Of a DNA stretch of 64,000 nt, positions 49,262-60,129 are shown in pieces. Origin of the DNA: Ligustrum vulgare (taxonomy: Eukaryota > Streptophyta > Magnoliopsida > Lamiales > Oleaceae); the NCBI GenBank assembly GCA_963555705.1, contig OY743189.1:6093501-6157500 (forward strand), written 5' to 3'. Position 1 is the first letter of the stretch. Every line of letters starts with the position of its first letter. Both the position numbers and the translations under genes were made by a program. Below the pieces are notes generated by a model that saw only the letters and a list, made by a program, of their open reading frames with translations, did not search any database and was not told where the DNA came from.

Positions 49262-49277
49262 ATTTCCCCCTTTTTGA
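49262..49277 (-). other. polypurine tract of gag-only copia element
   Basis: Plus-strand ATTTCCCCCTTTTTG reads as a purine run on the element strand, directly next to its 3' LTR. Confidence 0.8.
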
Positions 49278-49914
49278 TTATGACAAACAAGATGATTTGT
49301 AATGATAATATAAGCAATTGAAGCATATAATCAAAACATAGGGAAATGATAATAATTGATAAGTTCAATTTTAGCATATATTCCCCATATCTTATACAAA
49401 CCAATGAGGCATAATCTAGCATATAATGTAATCCTTTTTATGCATATAGATTATCCAAAGACAAGCTAAAACAAATCATCACCATATTTTCCCCCTTTTG
49501 GCATAAGCAAAAAGGTGTCATCTATCCCTTAATCATGAGTATAGGTGTGATAAGCATAATAATGGGGCACAAGTAGAATATCTTGATTGTAATCATATTC
49601 CCCCTTAGTAAAGCATTCCCCCTTAGAAAAATATTTGTAGCGTGAAATGACTTAAAGGGTATAATAATGCATATTGTCAAAGTATCAAAGTATTTTCAAC
49701 TCATTGAATAGGTGGATCATGTGTGGATGAGTTAAAAAGTTTAAAAGTATCAAAACAATTTTGGTCAACAATCATATCACTCTTTTAATCAAAGCCAAAA
49801 AATAAGTGATCAAATGTAATGTAGTTCAAGAGTTTTATGAAGAGGAGAAGATGATTTCAAGTCATTTAGGGATTGTGCACGAAAATTTTGAAATTAAAAA
49901 AAAATCCCTAAGTC

Positions 49915-50130
49915 CAGCCACTTTCGGTCGACCGAAAGTATATTGGTCGACCGAAACTCTGCAGGAGTAAAAAACAGGTAGCTGCAGTCACGTTCGGCTG
50001 ACTAATGGTCAACCGAAAACCTGGTTTCGGTCGTACAGTTGTTCGACCGAAATATATTTCGGTTGAACACTTGTTCGACCGAAATGACACTTTCGGTCGG
50101 CCGAATAGTTTCGGTCGACCGAAATCTGCA
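49915..50130. repeat. reiterated TTTCGGTCGACCGAAA palindromes
   Basis: Two perfect copies (about 49921 and 50110) and at least five diverged copies or halves of TTTCGGTCGACCGAAA in about 215 bp, in non-coding sequence between the purine tract and gag. The same word, with TTGACC replacing TCGACC, recurs inside both LTRs. Confidence 0.9.
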
Positions 50131-50308
50131 AATATTGAAATTTACATGTGATTTCGGTTAAATCATGTATGTAACATAAAATTATGAATAAAACACATAT
50201 TATCACCATGTTTCATAGTCATATTCATACCTCTTTTCAATGTAAGAAATTTTTTATGAAGTGCAAGAGGTTTTAATCAAATATGTAGATTAATAGATAT
50301 TTAAATCA

Positions 50309-51376
50309 TTAATCATTCAAAGTCCAAGAGGTATCAAAGAAATGTACCTCATCCTCAATAGTTATGAAGCACATGTTAGCCACTTCATCTTGACTCTCAT
50401 CTTCATCTTGCTCATCATCAATTTCATCCCAAGTGGCTTGTAGAGCTTTCTTTTTGAAAACTATTTTCTTGCTTCGACACTCGGTACTTTTGTGACCGGG
50501 TTTGTCACAATTATAGCAAACAATCTTTTCATCTTTTTCGTCTCTCTTTTGGATTCGATGATTGTTGCGTACGCCTCTCCACTTCTTGATAAGGATAGCA
50601 AGATCATCAAGTTCCTCATCACTTATGTTTGAGTTTGATGAGCATTTACCATGTGATGATTTAAGAGCAATTTCGCGCTTGGCCTCTTCTTTTCCTTTTC
50701 TTGTCCTCTCCTTTGTTTCGACATTGTTGAGCTCAAAAGTTATCAATGTTCCATAAAGCTCTTCCAATGGATGTGTGTTGACGTCAATTGTGTTTTCGAT
50801 CAACATTCTCAATGGATTCCAATCTTGGGAGAGAGACCTAAGAATTTTACTCACAAGTTCACCGATAGTAAATTTATGATCAAAGCCTTTAAGACCATTG
50901 ACAATATCGGTAAAACGAGTAATCATGCAAGTAATTGGCTCATCTTGCTTCATAAAGAAATTTTCAAAATCTTTAAATAAAAGATTTGTCTTAGTTTCTT
51001 TCACTTTGCTTGTACCCATGTGTGTGATTTCTAATGTATGCCAAATATCAAATGCGGAATCACATGTGCAAATACGATTAAATTCATTCTTATCCAAAGC
51101 ACAATAAAGTATATTTTTGGCTCTAGCATTTAAAGTCAATTTTCTCCTATCATTATCATCATATTCCTCTCTAGGTTTTGAAATAGTTTGATCAGGTTTT
51201 CGATCAACCTTAATAACTTTAGTAAGCTTATGAGGACCTTCTTTGATGACTTCCCAAATATTATAATCTATTGATTGAACAAAAATCATCATTCTAGTAT
51301 TCCAATAGTTATAATGTGTACCATCAAAGAAAGAAGGACGATTTGTAGAATGCCCCTCAAGATTATGGTTAGCCAT
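50309..51376 (-). CDS. gag of copia-type element
   Basis: 355 codons, intact on the minus strand. An upstream in-frame ATG at 51412 exists, but ATG 51376 (MANHNLEGHS) matches copia gag starts, which precede a FDGTHYNYWNTRM motif. The central region is the UBN2-type gag domain (FDIWHTLEITHMGTSKVKE, then VSKILRSL). A CCHC zinc knuckle CYNCDKPGHKSTEC follows, with an acidic tail (DEIDDEQDEDESQDE). The frame ends shortly after the knuckle and nothing of pol follows. A particle shell protein that could package its own RNA and use enzymes from related elements (inference). Confidence 0.9.
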   Translation of the reverse strand: MANHNLEGHSTNRPSFFDGTHYNYWNTRMMIFVQSIDYNIWEVIKEGPHKLTKVIKVDRKPDQTISKPREEYDDNDRRKLTLNARAKNILYCALDKNEFNRICTCDSAFDIWHTLEITHMGTSKVKETKTNLLFKDFENFFMKQDEPITCMITRFTDIVNGLKGFDHKFTIGELVSKILRSLSQDWNPLRMLIENTIDVNTHPLEELYGTLITFELNNVETKERTRKGKEEAKREIALKSSHGKCSSNSNISDEELDDLAILIKKWRGVRNNHRIQKRDEKDEKIVCYNCDKPGHKSTECRSKKIVFKKKALQATWDEIDDEQDEDESQDEVANMCFITIEDEVHFFDTSWTLND

Positions 51377-51416
51377 TAACTCAAGATTGTAAAATCTTTT
51401 AAAAATGAGCACCTAA

Positions 51417-51428
51417 GCTCTGATACCA
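51417..51428 (-). other. primer-binding site (tRNA-iMet)
   Basis: Plus-strand GCTCTGATACCA is the complement of TGGTATCAGAGC. It lies two bases from the right-hand (5') LTR and fixes the element's orientation. Confidence 0.93.
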
Positions 51429-51430
51429 AT

Positions 51431-53218
51431 TGTTAGCCCAAGAGTAAACTAACCAAGAGGGGGGTGAATTGGTTTATAAAACTTTTTTGATAAATAATCT
51501 CAAACTTCGAATTCAATGTGTACAAGTATGAGCACTTAGTGTTGTAAGTAACTTAACTATCAATGTAGTGTGCTATAAATGTGTAAACTTAATTGATAAA
51601 TCAAGTATAGCACTTAGATATAGTGTTGCACAATATAAATTGATAGAGTAAAGTAAGTGCAATGTAAGTAAGTAAGTAAAAGGGATAAGAGAATGCAAAC
51701 CTGATTTATAGAGGTTCAATCAACCAACGTGATCTACGTCCCCCGTTACCGAGCTCTCCATCACGAGCAAGGCCAAATTCACTATATTGGTAACTTACAA
51801 CAAGGAGTATCAAATCCTTAGGCGACTTACAACAAGGAGCACCTACCTGAACCAACAATCGAGTTTTCACAAGGCTCTCGAAACCACAAGATATAATGAA
51901 TTGAATTTACAATTGAAATAACTCTCTTGAAAAATGATATACTCAAATTAAGTACCAAGAGAGTTAGGCTAACACTTCAATAGATAGCAATGAATTAAGC
52001 TCGAGTGTTAGAGAAAAACTTTGATGCAAATGATAATGAAAAGTTCAATGCAATCAAACAAAGTTTTTCAAATAATCTCTTGTTAAATTATTGAATCAAA
52101 TTAAGTACCAAGAGATGCCACACTTGAATAATTAACAATGAGTTAAGCTCAAAGTGTTTAGGCAATGGAACTTTGATGAATCAAATGATAATGAAAAATG
52201 TAGCACAAATAATCAAAGTTCCTTAATTGGAATTTCTCTCTTTTAAAAGATTAAAACAAGTTTAGAACAAAGAGAGACTTACACTTCAATTCCAATATAG
52301 TGTGAAGATGTTGAAGAAGTTTAAACAATATAAAACCAAGAATCTTCACAAAACTTTCTTCCAAAAACTTTGATGAATTTGATAAAACAAAGTTTAAATC
52401 AATCAAAGTTTTATAATAATAATAGATGAATATAAACCAAGTAAGAACAATGAATTTTCACAAGAAATTTTCTATAAAATCTTTTCTATGTTTTTGAAAA
52501 TGAATGTAAATGAGATGGCTATTTATAGATCAAGATATTCAAATTCAGCAACTTTCGGTTGACCATTTCTGGAGTTTCGGTCGACCAAAACATGCATATA
52601 GCCGTTACACATTTTCAACCGTTGAACTTTCGGTTGACCAATTTTTGGTTGACCGAAAGTTGACTTTCGGTTGACCGAAAATTGACTTTTGAAAAACATG
52701 AAAATGCACGATTTTTAGGTTTCTAACTTGTTTTTCAAAGTTGTTTAACATAGTATAATCATGATTTAAGATCAAATAACATATGAAAAGCAATATTGAC
52801 TTAGATAAAAATATTTTATGCAAGTGATGAATTTTCAAGTAAGTTTCTTGATGCATGAAAATCATTTTCGAGCTCGTTGAATTTCATCGCTAAAGATTGA
52901 GAGTATTATACCTTTACATAAGTAAAATAAATACTTGAACTTGAACTCTAATCTTCTATGCTTGAATTCTTGATCTTCATGTCATGCTTTTCAACTTCAA
53001 TTTTGATCTTGAATATTTTCAATTCTTTCATGATCTTTTTTGCGTTTCATGTGCTTGATCACATTGTTTTGATTTATATCTTTGAGAGATGATTTGAACA
53101 TAGAGTGCTTTGAATATTTATCATTATATGAAACACTTGAAGCACACTTGTTAATAGCACAATATATTCTTGTTTGTTATGATCAAAACAATAAGGTTAA
53201 GTTAACCATAGGTCAACA
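51431..53218 (-). repeat. 5' LTR of gag-only copia element (right copy)
   Basis: 1788 bp, a few percent diverged from 47469-49261 including a shorter G run. GGTTGACCGAAA words at about 52550-52685. Confidence 0.95.
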
Positions 53219-53223
53219 AAAAG

Positions 53224-53882
53224 ATACAAAATCTGTGTGGAGCTTCTCAAATACACGTCCACCTTGTTAAAGAAGTCTTGAAGCTTTATTTTCGTGCGGT
53301 ACAAAAATAATTAAAGCTTCAATTGTGTTGTGACTTCGGTACTCCGGGACGAGGATTCAATCACTTAGAGAAGGAAAGAATTTCAGTGTGAAGATCAAAC
53401 AGGAGGTTTGGATCGTGTCCGAACGGGAGTTCAAGGTTGCCTAAAAAGTGTTGCAGAGTCAAATAAAACTACTGAAGAGTGGTGGGACGCCAGCTCACAT
53501 TACATGCCATAGAAGGATCAGAGAGTGATCTAGTTCTTGGATATTTGATAAAGTCTATGCGTAGATTTATCCTATAGTTTAGATTGATCTGTATAAATTA
53601 TTTCCTTATATGGTGATTGGTTTTTGTCCACAAAATGCGGACCATGGGTTTTCCCTATTAATGTTTTTCCAACGTTAGGCTCAAATTATTGTGTTCTTGT
53701 CCATTTACTATTCCGCACAATTTATTCTGGTTGTTTACGTTTTACTATCCAGACGAATCTGCATTAGCAAGATTCATCTGGTACTGCGCTAAACAAAACT
53801 TAACAATTTACTGTTAACTGGTTACTGTCCAGACTCATCCGCGACAGTCTGTTCATAAAATTTAGACAATCTCAAATTTTCA
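53224..53882 (+). repeat. right piece of split 5' LTR of SIRE-like copia element
   Basis: Ends TTTTCA at 53882, just before the primer site. Contains near-palindromic words CAGACGAATCTG and GATTCATCTGG (about 53751-53780) and CAGACTCATCC...GACAGTCTG (about 53830). Confidence 0.65.
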
Positions 53883-53884
53883 AT

Positions 53885-53895
53885 TGGTATCAGAG
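53885..53895 (+). other. primer-binding site (tRNA-iMet)
   Basis: TGGTATCAGAG two bases after the LTR end, the standard copia primer site. Confidence 0.9.
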
Positions 53896-53932
53896 TGGGT
53901 TCACTTCTAGAAAGTGAGATCCGGTTGTCTAA

Positions 53933-55062
53933 ATGGAAAATTCTGCATCTCTTAGGCCACCTCTGTTAACTGGTAGTAACTATGCATATTGAAAAATCCG
54001 TATGGAAATTTTTATTCAATCAATTGATGAACGTTGTTAGACTTCTGTTCTTGAAGGTTACACAACACCCACTGTCACTGCTGGAGGTGTTGTTACAGCT
54101 ATAGCTAGAAGTGCTTATACTGTAGATGAATTAGCTAATGCAAATTGGAATTCTAAGGGACTTAACGCTATTGTTTCTTTGGTTGATCCAGGTCAATTTA
54201 GACTCATCTCCTCTTTAAGGACCGCCAAGGAAGCATGGGATGATGTGAGAATTGCAAACGAAGGAACCAATGCTGTCAAAACCTCCAAGCTGCAGATGAT
54301 CACTCTAGAGTTTGAACAACTATCTATGGATGAGAAAGAAGACTTCAAAAGCTTCTACGCCAGATTGAGTGATCTCACCAACTCAGCTGAAGCTCTTGGG
54401 AAAACCTATTCAAATGAGCAGATTGTACAAAAAATCCTTAGATCTTTACCAGACAGGTTCCATCCAAAAGTGACAGCAATTGAAGAAAGCAAGGATCTTT
54501 CAACCATGAGAGTTGAGGAACTTGTAGGGTCATTGATGACGTATGAGTTAAATCTAGCCCGAAGAAAGAAAGACAAATCACCAGGAATTTCTTTCAAGAC
54601 AAACAGTGAGAATCCAGACGACTCTGGCGAGACAGATGAAGATGAAAATTTCGTACTTCTTACCAGACAATTTAAAAGGTTCCTCAAGAGCAAACAAAAA
54701 GAAAGATCCACAAATCTTCAAGGCCAGAATAAAAAACAGCAAAAACAATGGAGGAAAAACAATTTCTATCCAAAAAATAATACTAACTCGTCTGAAGGAA
54801 AGCCTAGGAGTCGAATTCAATGCAGAGAATGTGAAGGATATGGACACATTGCAGCTGATTGTCCCAATACTCAAAAGAAGACCAAGGGAAGGAAGGCCAT
54901 AAATGTTACATCGAGTGATGGAGACTTAGATGAATCTGAATCTGAATCAAACAGTAGCAATTCTGAAAAACAGGTAACTACCCTTACTGCTTTACAGCTC
55001 TGTCTGGTACTGAATCTAGTAACTCTTCTTATGCAGATGAATCCGGACCAAATACTGAAAAC
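53933..55062 (+). pseudogene. gag of SIRE-like element
   Basis: Starts MENSASLRPPLLTGSNYAY. Stops at about 53990 (TGA) and 54038 (TAG) interrupt the first 40 codons, both where copia gags normally carry tryptophan. The frame is then open to about 54985, containing the UBN2-type gag core (TAKEAWDDV, IVQKILRSLP), a polyampholyte stretch and a CCHC knuckle CRECEGYGHIAADC (54821-54862). Coding continues in another frame past about 54985, showing a frameshift. The downstream frame (ENLRKELQNAEKKIQLLQ) predicts a coiled coil, as in long Sirevirus gags. Confidence 0.85.
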
Positions 55063-58000
55063 TTGAGGAAGGAACTTCAAAATGCAGAAAAAAAGATCCA
55101 ACTGTTGCAGGCCTTCGCTGAACACAGCAGGGAACGACAAATGGACCCATCTGCATTCTTAGATGTTGAACAAAATGAGGTAAGCAGGTTAACTTCAGAA
55201 CTTGCTAAAGCACAAGACAAAATCAAGAAGCTGGCACTTGGATCTGTCCAACTTGATGAAATCCTGAACAGTGGCAGACCTGTAAGTTTAAAAACAGGTC
55301 TTGGATACGAAGGTAAAGGTAAAAATCATGACCATAAAACAAACTTTGTAAGAGAATCTGGATACAGATACATGGAACAGAATAGAAACCATACATATGC
55401 ATCTACCTCTCATCATCATCAATACAATGCGGCTGGAACTCAAAACTCACATCCAGCCAGGAACTATACAAGAAGACAATTTCAGCCGAATCTGTACAAG
55501 CCAGATGAATCTGTCCATCAGAACGGCAGGAAATTTCAACTTCGACAGAATCGGCAGGATACATCTGTTTTCCAGGTATTTTGTAATTTTTGTGCTAAAT
55601 CTGGTCATGATGTATTTAGGTGTCATGAGTACTTGAAGTTAATCAATTCACACAAAAGAAGACTTGTTTCTAGACAAGAGAAGAAAATTCGAACTAATGC
55701 TTATGTAGTTCAATTATCTTTGAGTGCTTTGATTCCTAACACATGGTATTTTTATAGTGGATGCTCTAGACACATGACAGGTGATCTCTCTATACTAACA
55801 CATTTTGAAAAAGGTGAAACAGGTGTTGTTACATTTGATGATGGCCAAAAGGGTAAGATAGATGGATCTGGTATCATCAACATTAAGGGATTACCTACAT
55901 TAACAAATGTCTTATATGTTATAGGACTTAAGGAAAGTTTGATCAATGTAGGACACTATGTGATGATAACTTGCTTGTCATGTTTTCAAAAGAATATTGC
56001 AATGTTTTAAATTGTGACAAGAAGTCTAACCCGTTAAAAAGTGTGTTGTTTAAGGGAGTTAGATCTAGAGACAAATGCTATACGCTTGAAAGTCACATAA
56101 CTTGCAATTCTGTTAAGACCAAAAATGAGAAACTGTGGCATAACAGATTAGGGTATCTAAACTACCATGATCTCATGAAGTTGACCAGACTACAGGCTGT
56201 GAGAGGCTTACCTAGCATAAACAATATTCCAGATGAAATCTGTAGTGATTGTCAAAAGGGTAAGCAAATCAAAAGTCAACACAAATCAGGTACATCTATT
56301 AATACCTCTCATATACTTGAACTAATTCACATGGATTTGATGGGTCCTATCCAAAAGGAAAGTATTGGTGGCAAGAGGTATATTTATGTGTGTGTTGATG
56401 ATTTCTCCAGATACACCTGGGTCATGTTTATTCGGGATAAATCTGATTCCTTTGACAATTTTGCTAATCTTTTTCAGAAATTGAGCAATGAAAAGGCAGA
56501 CGAACAGGTAAGAGTCAAAATGATCAAAAGTGATCATGGAAGAGAGTGTGAAAACTCCGAGTTTGCTAATTTTTGTATCCAATATGGGGTCAAGCATGAG
56601 TACTCGTCCCCAAAGACTCCTCAACAGAATGAAGTGGTGGAAAGGAAAAATAGAACTATACAAGAGATGGCTCGTGTCATGCTAAACAACAACAAATTGT
56701 CCACGAAATTTTGGGCAGAAGCCATAAAAACTGCTTGTTATATTGTCAATAAAGTCATGCTTAGATCAGGAACAAATCAAACTGCATATAAAATTTGGAA
56801 GGGTAGAAAACCTAGGGTTGATTACTTTCATACTTTTGGAAGTAAATGCTACATTTTAAAAGATAGAGAACACCTAGGAAAATTTGACTCAAAATCGGAT
56901 GATGGAATATTTTTGCGTTATGCTGAAAATAGTAGGGCCTATAGAGTTTACAATCTAAGAACCCAAACTGTTCTTGAATCAATTAATGTGAAAGTGGATG
57001 ACACTAATTGCTTGAACTCGGATGTGCAGGAAGCAGATGGTGATCAACTGGAAATTCCACCAGAAGACAAAGCTGGAACTAAAAGGTCAAAAGAAGAACA
57101 GCATCAAGCTGGAAGTCTCGATGATACTGAAGAATTCGATCAGGATGAATCTAGGCATCCAGTAATAGCTGCAGATCGAGACACATCTGAAAACCCAGAT
57201 ACACCTGACATTGCAGAAACAGAAGCATCGAGACAACCACCTGCTAGGATTTAAAAGGCTCATCCACTTGATAACATTCTCACTGATATGTCTAAGAAAA
57301 ATGTGACCAGAAGAAAATTTGCTGTCGAGATGGGAAATATCTGTCGTCTCAAATTGAACCAAAAAATGTCAAGGAAGCTTTGACAGATGAACACTGGGTA
57401 CAGGCTATGCAGGAGGAACTCAACCAATTTGAAAGAAACAATGTTTGGGAGCTGGTTCCACGTCCTAAAGAAGGTAATGTAATTGGAACCAAATGGATCT
57501 TCAAGAATAAATCAAATGAACAAGGAAATGTGGTAAGAAATAAAGTCAGACTTGTTGCTCAAGGCTATACCCAGATTGAAGGGATAGACTTTGACGAAAC
57601 ATTTGCTTCGGTAGCCAGACTGGAATCCATTAGGCTGTTGCTAGCTGTGTCCTGCTACATCAACTTTAGATTATTTCAGATGGATGTCAAAAGTGTCTTT
57701 CTGAATGGTGTGCTTAATGAGGAAGCTTATGTGGAGCAGTCCCAAGGATTCCCAGATCCATCTTACCCGGATTATGTCTTCAGACTCAAAAATGCGTTAT
57801 ATGGGTTGAAACAAGCCTCTAGAGCTTGGTATGAAAGGCTCACATCATTCTTGCTAAGCAACGGATACAAAAGGGGAGGAACTGATAAAACTCTTTTCAT
57901 TAAGCATCTAAATCCTGGACTAATTGTAGCTAAGATATATGTTGATGACATAGTATTTGGGTCTACATCTAAGTCCAAAATTAATGAATTTATAAATACT

Positions 58001-58876
58001 ATGAAAAGAGAATTTGAAATGAGTATGGTTGGTAAGCTAACATTTTTTCTTGGTTTGCAGGTACAGAAGGATGAATCTGGCATATTCACATCTCAAGTAA
58101 AGTACGCTAAAAATCTGGTGAAGAAATTTGGACTTGAAGATGCAAAGGCAATGAGAACTCCCATGGAAACTACTCTAAAACTTTTAAAGGATGACAGTGG
58201 TAAGGATGTAAATCCATCCCTTTACAGAAGGATGATTGGAAGTCTTCTGTAACTTACTGCCAGTATATCCTTCAGTGTTGGAGTTTGTGCAAGATATCAA
58301 GCCAAACCTAAGGAATCTCATGTTGCTGCTGTGAAAAGAATAATCAGATATGTAAGTGGTACGTTGAATTACGGAATTTGGTTTACAAGAGATACCACTG
58401 CCCATCTTGCAGGTTTTTCAGATGCAGACTGGGCTGGGAATGTGGATGATCGAAAGAGTACATCTGGAGGATGTTTCTATATTGGGAACAATTTGGTGGC
58501 ATGGCTAAGTAGAAAACAAAATTCAGTGTCACTTTCTACAGCCGAAGCTGAGTATATAGCAGCTGGCAGTTGATGTACACAATTCCTTTGGATGAAACAA
58601 ATGTTGGAGGACTATGGGGTCTCTACAGAACAAGCCACCATGTATTGTGACAACACCAGTGCCATGAATATCTCAAAGAATCCAGTCCAACACTCCAGAA
58701 CAAAACATATTGACATCAGATACCACTTCATCAGAGAATTGGTGGAACAAAAGATTATCAATCTGGAGCACATACAGACTGATCTACAGCTGGCAGATTT
58801 GTTTACTAAGGCCCTCGATACTGCCAAATTTGAAAGCCTTAGGAAACAAATTGGAGTATCACTTCCTTCTGAATAG
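55063..58876 (+). pseudogene. late gag and pol of SIRE-like element (protease, integrase, RT, RNase H)
   Basis: A second CCHC knuckle (CNFCAKSGHDVFRC, about 55582) is followed by the protease, whose active-site Asp position reads Tyr (TAT 55753-55755, in FYSGCSRHMTG). A frameshift near 55950 leads to GAG-pre-integrase and an integrase with HMDLMGP, KSDHGREC and NEVVERKNRT (D, D, E all present). A stop at 57252 and a frameshift near 57335 precede RT, with YVDDIVFG (about 57940) and LYGLKQASRAWYERL. A TAA at 58250 and a TGA at 58571 interrupt the RT end and RNase H (SDADWAGN, SLSTAEAEYIA). Pol ends at 58876. Dead copy. Confidence 0.9.
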
Positions 58877-58979
58877 GAACATGCATATCTCATAAAAAAA
58901 AAAAAATCGCATTTGTTTTTCTTTTTGCATTTTGGTTAACTTATCTTATTCTTATATTAAGTAGATCATGTTTTTGCTT

Positions 58980-59725
58980 GCAGATATATCTGAGTGCTTG
59001 TGGTTGATAACGAGACAGATACGTCTGGCTGATAGCAGTCAACATGTCTCCGGATGAATCAAACTAGCACTCAAATCTGGACAATCCTAAGGATAAGTCA
59101 ATGCTGTCTAAGTCATATGGTTGTTACTGGATGAGATTTCATATTCTGTGTGTAGACCTATGATCTAAATCTTGCTTATAGCATTGCACGAATTTTTCTT
59201 ATTATCCAAGGGCAGGGCTAGTGGAAAAGAAGGCTGCCTATCCAAGCCAAGTTCATACCCTTTAGCTTCAAAATATGATGAATTGAGATAAATGTGGTAA
59301 TATTGTAGAAGTAAGGGGAAAACCTAGTAAGATAACTTCTGGGGATTGTGTGAATCTACCAATCCAAGCCAAGTTCATACCTTTATTCTAACCTAAAGGG
59401 GAACATACTGTAAGATAACTTCTGGGGATTGTGTGAAGCTGTTTCCACCTCCAAAAGACATTGCCATAATATAAAAAAAAGTCGGAAAGCCGGATCTGAG
59501 AAAATGCACTTCTTATAGATTTTGATCGGTCTTATTGTGCATTACGGTGATAAATCGATAAGTCAGGGCAATCATATGATTTTTGATAGTATGTGGATGA
59601 CTAAGGATTACTTGGATCACACACACACACACACACACATTAATCAACTTAATCATGCACGTGGTGGATTGTTTACTGCCAGATATATCTAACTCAACAG
59701 ATGCCAACAAGTGCTCAGACGTGTC
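58980..59725. repeat. spacer with CAGAYRYRTCTG-like words and an 83-bp duplication
   Basis: Words such as CAGATATATCTG, CAGATACGTCTGG and CAGACGTGTCT recur, related to those in the 5' LTR. TAAGATAACTTCTGGGGATT occurs at 59328 and 59411 (83-bp offset) with partial copies of the neighbouring CCAAGCCAAGTTCATACC. No gene. Confidence 0.5.
59619..59639. repeat. (CA)n microsatellite
   Basis: About ten CA units, likely polymorphic. Confidence 0.9.
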
Positions 59726-59986
59726 TCAGGTAATCAGAAGCATTTAGACTTTTTCTTATTCACAAATTTTAGACTTTATTCTGAAAATCTTTATCTTTAA
59801 GGCAGTATATCGTGGGCTAATATGTGCAAATCTTGCAGAACAAATTAGTTGATTCTGGAGCCCAATTTTGGAAATTTATTTGTTTCCTAATTCTCAACAT
59901 ATTCCGTTTCTATGATTATCTATTTTTAAGGAAATAAGTTTGTAAGAATCAGGATTCTCCAGTTACCATAATAAACTCCACTTCCT

Positions 59987-59993
59987 TTTATAT
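59987..59993 (+). promoter_or_regulatory. TATA-like box upstream of the third ORF
   Basis: TTTATAT about 140 bases before the ORF3 ATG, followed by a C/T/A-rich leader (60000-60125) that looks like a plant gene 5' UTR. It suggests possible separate transcription of ORF3. Confidence 0.35.
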
Positions 59994-60129
59994 GAGAGTC
60001 CCTCTTAAACCCAAAAACCCTCACACTTCTTCATAAACCTCACATTCCAAGTTCCAAAAACCCCAAACTCTCTCATCAAAGCCCTAATTTCCGTCTTCCT
60101 CTCTCTCAAATTCTAAATCCATTCCAGAA

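Larger units (their letters stand above)
47469..53218 (-). mobile_element. gag-only Ty1/copia element nested in an LTR
   Basis: 5.75 kb, perfect duplication AAAAG (47464-47468, 53219-53223). LTRs 47469-49261 and 51431-53218. Element sense is minus: primer site beside the right LTR, purine tract beside the left LTR. The 2.17-kb interior encodes only gag. No protease, integrase or RT remains, so it depends on enzymes in trans. It landed inside the 5' LTR of the SIRE-like element and is therefore younger than that insertion. Confidence 0.93.

Noticed and set aside
49915..50130. CRISPR-like array from repeated TTTCGGTCGACCGAAA
   Set aside because: Words are short, irregularly spaced and variable, and lie inside a plant LTR retrotransposon.
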